NCBI GenBank assembly: GCA_024220525.1
Contig: JAMYWO010000243.1
Location: forward strand, 41,330 to 52,224
Length of the DNA: 10,895 nucleotides
Source of the DNA: Cochliopodium minus
Lineage: Eukaryota; Discosea; Himatismenida; Cochliopodiidae
Reading direction: 5' to 3'
The translations under genes and the position numbers were made by a program. The notes under the pieces are model-generated. The model was not told the origin of the DNA. It saw nothing but the letters and a program-made list of their open reading frames with translations, and searched no databases. Shown one piece after another: positions 1-6,054 of the stretch (the stretch's first letter is position 1; each line of letters begins with the position of its first letter).

Positions 1-65
1 TTCCAATTGTAGAGATGTAATGTATTGTTTTTAGATTATGTTTCAATTATTTTATATTTTAAAAC

Positions 66-194
66 GAGAAAAATAATCATAACAAAATTTATTTGAACTT
101 TTTTGGAGTTTAAGAATTTTTTTCATAATTTGATGAAAATGATGTGAAGTTGAAAAGTAAAAAGAATATTATTTTGTGTGGTCAATTCGTTTTA
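66..194 (+). repeat. Dispersed direct repeat, copy 1
   Basis: This ~129-bp segment recurs in the same orientation at 3076-3200. The copies differ only by a few homopolymer lengths (6 versus 4 T near 97-102, 7 versus 6 T near 117-123) and small changes at the left edge. Flanks on both sides are unrelated. The segment is not purely A/T: it holds a distinctive core (gatgtgaagttgaaaag, then tgtgtggtcaattcg) and one frame stays open through it, so it may be duplicated exon plus intron rather than a transposon end. No terminal inverted repeat or target duplication was seen. Confidence 0.9.
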
Positions 195-319
195 AAATCA
201 AAAAATATAAAAAATTATTTGATTGGATATCCAACATTGATCGGGATAACATAGTTAAAAGCTGTCTGCCCGACTCTGAAGCATACCAACTCTTAATACT
301 TTATATCATATACTCATAA
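170..319 (+). CDS. Possible 3' terminal exon, unknown protein
   Basis: A + strand frame is open from an AG at 168-169 to TAA at 317-319. The part from 221 on (DWISNIDRDNIVKSCLPDSE, then EAYQLLILYIIYS) looks protein-like and covers the least AT-rich patch of the first 800 bases. Its stop lies 16 bp from the stop of a candidate exon on the other strand, a convergent layout that fits two real genes. A competing + frame runs through the repeat and ends at TAG 252-254 (KNYLIGYPTLIGIT), and a - strand frame is also open here, so the frame choice is unsure. No family recognised. Upstream exons would lie left of the window or inside 1-169. Confidence 0.25.
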   Translation, partial: YFVWSIRFKIKKYKKLFDWISNIDRDNIVKSCLPDSEAYQLLILYIIYS

Positions 320-335
320 AGGCAAATGAGTATAT

Positions 336-494
336 TCAAGAATCTCTGGCGAAGCCCTCGCATTTTATTTTTGGCCAATTTTTGATAAAAAATAAAAGCA
401 ACTGAGATAAATTAACTCCATGAAGAAGATATTTAACACCTAATTTAATAAATTTCTTTTGATCAATGTCTTCCAATTTGAAAGCACAAAAAAT
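336..494 (-). CDS. Possible 3' terminal exon, unknown protein
   Basis: Reading leftward, an AG acceptor at 496-495 follows a pyrimidine-rich stretch (about 500-590 on this strand) and opens a 52-codon frame ending in TGA at 338-336. The residues (FKLEDIDQKKFIKLGVKYLL, then HGVNLSQLLLFFIKNW, ending CEGFARDS) have a mixed, protein-like composition unlike the surrounding A/T runs. The 30 residues that can be read further upstream are Phe/Lys low complexity and are better taken as intron. Upstream exons were not found with confidence; one short candidate begins at the acceptor near 643. The family was not recognised. It could also be a decayed gene. Confidence 0.4.
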   Translation of the reverse strand: MFCAFKLEDIDQKKFIKLGVKYLLHGVNLSQLLLFFIKNWPKIKCEGFARDS

Positions 495-841
495 CTTTTT
501 TTTGAAAAGGTTTTTTTTGAAAGCAAATATATAAAAAATAAAAAAAAATGAAAAGAGAAGAGAAAAGAAAAGAAAAGAAAACATTTTTTGAAATCACCAA
601 CCCACATTTGCTTTTATCCACTATAAATGGAATTTAATCAATCATATAAAAAAGAAAGGAAGTGAGGTATATTTTTCAAAAAAAATAAATACCTTTTCAA
701 AAAAAAAAAATTTTTATTCAATTCAATACAATCAAGGAAAAATTTATTCATTCTCATCAAATTATACCCATTATAATTCCATTATACCTCATACAAAACA
801 TTTCCATAATTCCAAAAAATTCACCAATAAATAAAAATCTT
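495..841. other. AT-rich stretch without a clear gene
   Basis: It contains a purine-rich run (agaga/aaaag repeats, about 548-585) that would be the polypyrimidine tract of an intron on the - strand, then A/T homopolymers. It probably serves as the 3' flank of the 842-1774 gene and as intron or leader of the exon at 336-494. No RNA gene or coding frame is convincing here. Confidence 0.5.
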
Positions 842-1774
842 TTAATTATTACTCATAACACCATTAATGTAGGTGAAATATTTGCAAGAAAATTTGAGCC
901 ATCCCATTTTGCTGTTTGGATAAACACCTTTGTAATAGTGAATGGAGAAATGTCCAATTGCATTTCTAGTTTTCTTGGTGCCATTCACTTTCTGTATACA
1001 TTCAGAAGTGATAGTTCCAGGTCTCGTATATTTTCCGAACATCACCCTTGAAGAATAAATGTTGATATCAGAACCCCAGTAGTCCCAACCAATACATCCA
1101 CATACAGCTTCGAGTTTTTGAGAATCCATAATTGAGGCTGCTTTTTCGCTTATCACGGCAAAGCAATTTTTCTTTTCATTTTTTATGTAGTATTTGGCAA
1201 GGGTATCTGAAGGAGAGATCAGAAATCTGTCAAGAAAGGATTGTACCAATTCTTTGTCTGTTGTGGTCCACTTGTAATGTTCAACCCCTTTTGTATGTGG
1301 TTCTGCATTCAAGGTGATTATTCGTTTCTTTTCCTTCCAAGCCTTTACTTGACCAATTCTCTCGATAAATTGCTCCATTTGGTTGTCATTTACATCTACA
1401 TAGATCTCTCCTCCCATTCCTTGTGACCCCCTTCTGAATGGATTGATCCAATTTCCGAGCTTGTCCACTAGCAATGAAAAAGACTTCAAGAGCTCATAAG
1501 GTAAAAGATCGAGCCACCCTGTATTGTCCTCATTTTCCCTTGGTTTTAAGAACTCTGACTGGTGACTTTCAAGTGTTTGAATCACGTTTTCAATCACATT
1601 CAATTGACTCTTTTTTAATTCAGATCGATTTTTCTCCATTAAATCTTTTGTTTTTAATACAATGCTATGTATTTTATCAACATTGCTTCTCAATTTTCTT
1701 AACAATATTTTCTTTGTTTCTCTTCCGGAAGATTTCTTTTTGGAGGATTTATTTTGTGAGATAGATTTTGGCAT
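842..1774 (-). CDS. Intronless hypothetical protein, 310 aa
   Basis: One uninterrupted 310-codon frame (ATG at 1774, TAA at 842) whose base composition is clearly less AT-rich than its flanks. No domain was recognised. Residues 1-30 are Lys/Ser/Arg-rich (KSSKKKSSGRETKK) and could be a nuclear or nucleic-acid-binding tail. Residues about 25-75 are charged, with heptad-like Leu/Ile spacing, and may form a coiled coil. A Gly-rich turn (GSQGMGGEIYVDV) near 117-129 precedes a region rich in aromatic and beta-prone residues. Near 225-240 there is CGCIGWDYWGSD, and the C-terminus ends in Asn-Asn. No signal peptide or membrane span is seen. The bases just before the ATG are ttag, so ATG could also be the first codon after an acceptor, with an unseen upstream exon. 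The lack of introns sets it apart from the dense introns of the other large genes here. Confidence 0.75.
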   Translation of the reverse strand: MPKSISQNKSSKKKSSGRETKKILLRKLRSNVDKIHSIVLKTKDLMEKNRSELKKSQLNVIENVIQTLESHQSEFLKPRENEDNTGWLDLLPYELLKSFSLLVDKLGNWINPFRRGSQGMGGEIYVDVNDNQMEQFIERIGQVKAWKEKKRIITLNAEPHTKGVEHYKWTTTDKELVQSFLDRFLISPSDTLAKYYIKNEKKNCFAVISEKAASIMDSQKLEAVCGCIGWDYWGSDINIYSSRVMFGKYTRPGTITSECIQKVNGTKKTRNAIGHFSIHYYKGVYPNSKMGWLKFSCKYFTYINGVMSNN

Positions 1775-2063
1775 CTAATTTTGATTTTTTTTTTATTTTT
1801 ATTCAGAACTAACAAAATCATTCTTAATCAGATTTTATTATTTTTCAGATAATATTTCTTAAACTGATAATGTGCTCCACAGGACAAAATATGAAGAGGC
1901 ATTTCATTATGATATTAAACAGGCCTTCCCAAAATTAGTATACTAATTATCTAAAATATATTAGATTAAAAAAATTATCTAAGATTCTATTGCTAACGAT
2001 TATTTTCGATTATTTTGTATTGAAATGGATTATTTACTAATAAAAATTAAGTATACTAAATTT
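1775..2063. other. Upstream region with one non-AT patch
   Basis: This is mostly A/T, apart from about 1868-1945, which is more balanced and open in several frames. On +, a frame reading NVLHRTKYEEAFHYDIKQAF ends at TAA near 1945; on -, a frame reading GLFNIIMKCLFIFCPVEH is also open. Neither has a convincing start or splice border. It may be an exon of an unrecognised gene, a decayed gene, or leader of the - strand gene starting at 1774. Confidence 0.35.
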
Positions 2064-2064
2064 N
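2064..2064. other. Undetermined base (n) at repeat edge
   Basis: A single n directly precedes the first unit of the tandem array. It may mark an unresolved base or a collapsed or joined assembly position. Confidence 0.95.
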
Positions 2065-2626
2065 TTTCTCGTTGAAATGGTATCATATTGAAACTTTAAA
2101 ATTTTCTGAATAAGATTTATTTATCAAATAAACATTAAAAACATTGTCTCTTCTATTTCCAACGGCCCCACATTCACTTTTTTTCTTAGTATAAATTTTC
2201 ATTTTCATTTTTCGTTGAAATGGTATTATATTGAATTTTTAATATTTCCATAAGATTTTATTTGATATTATAACTAAAAAACATTGTCTCTTCTATTTCC
2301 AACTGCCCCACACTCACTTTTTTCTTCATACTAAAATTCATTTTCCATTTCTCGTTGAAATGGTATCATATTGAAACAGTTTAACTTTTTGGGTATTAAT
2401 TTATCAAATACAAACTAAAAAACATTGTCTCTTCTATTTCCAACAGCCCCACTCACTTTTTTCTTCATACAAATTTTCATTTTCATTTTTCGTTGAAATG
2501 GTATTATATTGAAATAATAAAACTTTCTGAATAAATTATTATCAAATACAAACTAAAAAACATTGTCTCTTCTATTTCCAACAGCCCCCACATTCACTTT
2601 TTTTTTCTTCATACAAATTTTGTATA
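2065..2626 (+). repeat. Tandem array, four units of ~140 bp
   Basis: The landmark cgttgaaatggtat recurs with its gttgaaatgg starting at 2071, 2213, 2353 and 2492 (spacings 142, 140, 139). A second landmark, attgtctcttctatttcc, recurs near 2143, 2283, 2424 and 2562. Each unit also carries a C-rich box, gccccacattcac or a close variant, about 20 bp further on. Units differ by scattered substitutions and small indels, and the middle of each unit (after attga) is the least conserved. The last unit fades after cttcatacaaatttt. The array begins at an undetermined base, so its true length may be greater. Confidence 0.95.
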
Positions 2627-2813
2627 AGATTTTCCACATTCACTACAAAAATAACTGAAAAAAGATACTTTGTTCGACTTACACAAACTCAAATAGTATG
2701 TTTTGTATCCAATAGATCATTTCTAAAATAATCAAAATTAAATTAAATAAAAAATAATACAAAAAAATAAATTAAAAAAAAAAAAATAAAAAAAATAATT
2801 GAAAAAAATAATT
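2627..2813. other. AT-rich region after the array
   Basis: It holds a more balanced patch at about 2630-2735 in which one + frame is open (TEKRYFVRLTQTQIVCFVSN) and ends at TAA near 2735. That frame continues backwards into the repeat unit, so it is not taken as a gene. The remainder is A/T homopolymer. Confidence 0.4.
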
Positions 2814-2913
2814 AAATCATACAATTTAAAAGATAAAAGTTAATAAAATCATAAAATTTAAAAAAAGAAAGAGTTAATAAAATCATACAATTTAAAAGAT
2901 AAAAGAGTTTAAT
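2814..2913 (+). repeat. Short tandem repeat, three ~33-bp units
   Basis: Three imperfect units begin with aaatcata at 2814, 2846 and 2880 and continue with atttaaaagataaaag or a variant and then ttaat. The spacings are 32 and 34. The units lie in very AT-rich DNA. Confidence 0.8.
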
Positions 2914-3075
2914 AAAAAAATAAATGAAAAAGATAACAATTATTTGCATTTAATGCGATTCCAAGAATTTGTAATCCTGCAAAATCAACACGAAATATTG
3001 TATATTTGAGGTTTGATTTATTTTATCGTGTTAAAAATATTGATTGATTGGAATAGATCCATACATTTATGAAAT
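2914..3075. other. Region without a supported gene
   Basis: A mildly less AT-rich patch at about 2945-3060 contains a possible - strand acceptor (ttgattttgcag, about 2983-2972) followed by only eight codons before a stop (DYKFLESH). It also has a weak inverted repeat (acacga near 2989, tcgtgt near 3026). Neither is strong enough to call. Confidence 0.35.
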
Positions 3076-3200
3076 ATGAAAAATATCATAACAAAATTTA
3101 TTTGAACTTTTGGAGTTTAAGAATTTTTTCATAATTTGATGAAAATGATGTGAAGTTGAAAAGTAAAAAGAATATTATTTTGTGTGGTCAATTCGTTTTA
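3076..3200 (+). repeat. Dispersed direct repeat, copy 2
   Basis: This is the same-orientation copy of 66-194. Similarity runs to ttcgtttta and stops exactly at the undetermined base 3201. One + frame reads FDENDVKLKSKKNIILCGQF; the following GTTTTA could be a splice donor, and the next acceptor, at 3247-3248, restores the same phase into the exon at 3249-3365. This copy may therefore hold the penultimate exon of that gene, which is inference. Confidence 0.9.
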
Positions 3201-3201
3201 N
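3201..3201. other. Undetermined base (n) at repeat edge
   Basis: A single n sits exactly where similarity to the first repeat copy ends. It is a possible assembly join. Confidence 0.95.
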
Positions 3202-3248
3202 TTATTTATTTTTTATTTATTTTTTTTTATTAATTTTTTATTTTTTAG

Positions 3249-3365
3249 CAATCTTCGATTGTTTGTGGTGATGAATTTCTTTTCCAATTTGAACCTCTTT
3301 TGAGAAATTACGTTTACTATGTATCTGAAGAACTTGCCAAAATTTTGGTTTTACACATTAGATAA
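3249..3365 (+). CDS. Likely 3' terminal exon, unknown protein
   Basis: A T-rich tract ending in ttttttag (3241-3248) is a good acceptor and is followed by 38 open codons to TAA at 3363-3365. The residues (QSSIVCGDEFLFQFEPLL, then RNYVYYVSEELAKILVLHIR) are protein-like, acidic then aromatic, unlike translated A/T runs. The family was not recognised. In phase 0 it could join a donor at 3195 inside the repeat copy, but the n at 3201 falls within that intron, so the join is uncertain. It would converge on the ARF gene, with 130 bp between the two stops. Confidence 0.5.
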   Translation, partial: QSSIVCGDEFLFQFEPLLRNYVYYVSEELAKILVLHIR

Positions 3366-3495
3366 AAATAAAAACAATCATTTAAAAATAAAAAAATCAT
3401 TTCAATCATAAAAAATAATAAAAAAAATTTTTTTTATTTATTTACACAAAATTATTGTCATTTCTTCCATTGTACAAAAAAAAAAAAACAAAAAA

Positions 3496-4410
3496 TCAAA
3501 AACCTCCTTTCAAAGCACTCTCCAACCAATCAAACCCCTCTGTGACACCAACACGCTGAATAGCAGAACAAGAATGAATGAACCACATTCTGTCCTTCAA
3601 CTCCATCAAGCCAAGTTTGTCAATGATCTCCTCTACAGGCATGGCATTGGGTAGATCTTTTTTGTTGGCGAAGACGAGAAGTTTGCTTTTTTTGAGTTCT
3701 TCGTTTCTTAGGACTTTTTGGAGCTCATTTGCTGATTCTGACATTCTTTGGCTGTCTGTGCTGTCCACTACGTACACTATTGCTTCTGCGTCGTTGTAGT
3801 AATGTCTCCACAATGGTCTTATTTTGTCTTGTCCTCCTTTTAATAAAGGTTTATCAAAATGAATAGTTTTTCTTATTTAATTTTTAATTTTTAATTTTTA
3901 ATTTTAATTTTTTCATTTTTGTATGCTTTCAAGATAAAATTCATTTTGAGCATGATTGGGAAATCTCATTTTATGGCCAAAATACATCTATTCATTTTAA
4001 AATCACTGTTTTTATTCGCCAATTTATTGAGATATTCAAAATTTTACAACAGTTTAAAATTTGTTGGTTATAAATTAATATCCACTAATAAAGTTGTCTT
4101 TCCAATTTAAAAAATGGCCAATTTTAAAATATGGATTGATATTTCAGATATATTGGTTGTATACAGTTTTATTTCAAAAATATCATTTTTTATTCAATCA
4201 TTTATTTCCTTTACCTACATCCCACATGGTAAATTTAATGTTCTTATGTTTTATTTCTTCAACATTGAATCCAATGGTTGGTATAGTTTGTATCCTCTTT
4301 CCCAATTTCATACTATATAAAATGGTTGTTTTACCAGCATTATCCAATCCCAAGAATAAAATTCGAAATGGTTTTATTCCATCTCCCATCCTAACAAACC
4401 ATGATCCCAT
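3496..4410 (-). CDS. ARF-family small GTPase, 178 aa, two exons
   Basis: An ARF-type GTPase that would cycle on membranes to recruit coats and effectors. Exon 1 is 4410-4215 and exon 2 is 3836-3496. The 378-nt intron starts gtaaag and ends aaaag, splitting the Gly66 codon (phase 1). Read by eye, the protein has Gly2 for possible N-myristoylation and an amphipathic N-terminus (GSWFVRMGD). It has P-loop GLDNAGKTT (21-29), switch I PTIGFNVE (44-51), WDVGGQ (63-68) and the ARF-specific [12 protein letters not shown]4 is NKKD (123-126) and G5 is SAI (156-158). All catalytic positions including Gln68 are present, and the length matches ARFs (about 180). GLDNAGKTT is seen in several ARLs, while the rest is nearest to ARF proper, so ARF versus ARL1/ARL5 subtype is open. 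It is divergent from the receptor gene 33 bp away. A possible aataaa signal lies about 55 bp past the stop. Confidence 0.96.
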
Positions 4411-4443
4411 TTTTTAAATTTATGAACACCAAAAAAAAAAAAA
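4411..4443. promoter_or_regulatory. 33-bp gap between divergent start codons
   Basis: This is the whole space between the ARF start codon (- strand, 4410) and the receptor start codon (+ strand, 4444). It consists of ttttaaatttatgaacacc followed by 13 A. If both starts are right, both leaders are very short or each transcript begins inside the other gene. No TATA-like element stands apart from the background. Confidence 0.55.
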
Positions 4444-5869
4444 ATGGATCGAGCAAAATGGGAACATTCATCGAATGAATATTCTCAATTGAAAAACACA
4501 TTGATCTCAATATCTTCATATATATTCAGTAAATAAGAAAAAGAGAAAGATTTCTCTTCATATAAATTTATAATTAAATTTTTTTTAAAGGTATATTGTC
4601 TATTATATCCATTATAACGATGATAATAGTATTGATAGTCACAAAGAGGTTATCTAATTTCAGATATAGGGTGATATTCTATCTGGGCATCTGTAATTTA
4701 TTCACATCTACCTCCGTGCTTTTGGGAAGATATTTCTTTATCGAAAGCAAAATCTATCATTGTGATATCACTGCCTATTTTTTGCAATTTGGTGCTTTCA
4801 GTACCTTCAGCTGGACAATCGTTCTCTCCTTTATAATCTTTGTAAAAAAAAAAAAAAAAAAAAAAATTCTCTGAAAAAAAAATAATCATAATAAATTTTT
4901 ATAAAAAGAAATCAGTTTCACATGTCACTTGGCGTTTGACATACAAATTAGAAATCTTGTATAATTTTTTAATTCTGTTTTTGACTTCTTTGAGTGTTTC
5001 CTTTCTTAAGATTTTTGATTTGGTTGGTGTGAGCGGATTTTATTGTTGGTAAAAAAAAAAAAATTTTATAAATAAATCAAATTTCTTAAATTTTAAAAAC
5101 AGGGTTGACGTAAATGTAAAAAAATGATTTTCTGTTCATTAATTTTAATTTTAATTTTTTTTTACATTTTATAATAGGAAAAACCTTTCAGAATAATTCT
5201 TTTGTATGTTCCTTATTTCTCGATGTTCTTATGTTCTTTGATCTGTTTGATTTTTTTGTTCAGGAAGAGAAAGAAATTGATGGTCGATGTTGAATCTACA
5301 ACAAGTCTACGTAAAAAAATAAATTATCAATTCAATAAATAAAAAAATAAAAATAAAAATAAAAATAAAATAAATAAAAATAAAAATAATAAAAAATAAA
5401 ATTAAACAAAACTATTAAATAAAAAAACTACTAAAAATAGTTTCTGGAATGACAACTTTTGAAACGAAATTTGACAAGTTGAAAAGGACTGTTGATTATA
5501 TGTAAAAAAAATTTTTTATTCTCATTCTTACATTTAAAATTAAAAATACTTTTGAAATAAATAAATTTGATAGTGATTTAATCAAGGTGATATTAATTAT
5601 TCAATCCATATGCTGGCTTCCCACTGTGTAAAAAAAAATTTATTTTTTTGAATTATTTTTAAAATTATTTCAATTATTGATTAAAATTGACACATTGAAA
5701 CAGAGTGACAAGGCTATGCCAACAATGGAACGTTAGAAATTTTTACTTAGAACTTTTTCAGGCAACTTTCGAACCTTCTGAAGGATTTTTCATGTCAACT
5801 TATTTTTTCATCCGCTTGATTATTTTAAAGATAAATTCAAGAAGAGTTGTTGAGAAAGAAATAAAATAG
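4444..5869 (+). CDS. Seven-TM receptor, class E (cAMP-receptor-like), ~298 aa
   Basis: A plasma-membrane GPCR of the cAMP-receptor/Git3-like group. Exons are 4444-4528, 4591-4841, 4909-5048, a 7- or 13-nt microexon at 5103-5109/5115, 5178-5310, 5441-5501, 5574-5627 and 5704-5869. All junction phases agree and the frame ends at TAG. Donors are all GTAAA-like. The extracellular N-terminus has ~20 residues. TMs are at roughly 20-46, 55-75, 86-112, 127-150, 165-189, 226-244 and 259-285. Cys86 at the start of TM3 and Cys158 in loop 2 (GVSGFYCW) form the expected disulfide pair. TM3 holds FSTFSWTIVLSF, TM5 begins PFRIILLYVPYF, loop 3 begins with RKRKK, TM6 has ICWLPT and TM7 has FEPSEGFFMSTYFF. The C-tail is only about 13 residues, short for this family. 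There is no DRY motif. The ligand is not predictable. Exact borders of the microexon and exon 6 are least sure. Confidence 0.85.
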
Positions 5870-6054
5870 GGTGGAACGAGAGAAAAAAAAAGAAAAGAGG
5901 TGGAGATATAAATGTTTAAAGTTTGTTGGAATGTTTATTAAATGTATTTAATTTTTTTTGAAAAAACAAAAAAAAATAAAAAAATAAAAATTTTTACAAT
6001 TTAAAAGTTTTTATTTTTTAATTAAATAAATTTCCTTTTTTTTTTTTAAATAAT
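5870..6054. other. Convergent intergenic spacer
   Basis: This separates the receptor stop (+) from the F-box/ARF stop (-) and is A/T homopolymer rich. It holds aataaa-like motifs on both strands (for example aaaataaaaa near 5975 and its complement near 6020) that could serve polyadenylation of both genes. No other feature was seen. Confidence 0.5.

Noticed and set aside
230-305. Possible tRNA-like patch
   Set aside because: It is the least AT-rich stretch nearby, but no cloverleaf with an A box and a GTTCRA-type B box could be formed on either strand.
1132-1764. Three + strand open frames of 61-96 codons opposite the 310-aa gene
   Set aside because: They are antisense shadows of the long - strand frame, with poor composition and no splice logic.
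2540-2735. Long + frame running out of the last tandem unit
   Set aside because: It includes repeat sequence and a T-rich strand, where stops are rare by chance; there is no start or splice support.
66-3200. Transposon with the 125-bp repeats as long terminal repeats
   Set aside because: The copies lack TG...CA ends, target duplications and any transposase or reverse transcriptase between them.
3578-3799. 73-codon + strand frame
   Set aside because: It is antisense to ARF exon 2, whose identity is certain.
3919-4417. + strand frames of 63, 107 and 68 codons
   Set aside because: They lie in the ARF intron and antisense to exon 1, and are rich in Phe/Ile/Lys/Leu with no family resemblance.
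4698-4889. 63-codon - strand frame
   Set aside because: It is antisense to receptor exon 2 and begins in a poly-T translation.
4842-4908. Frameshift in the receptor at the long A run
   Set aside because: At first the next segment seemed one base out of frame, but using the acceptor at 4907-4908 restores phase 0, so an ordinary 67-nt intron explains it.
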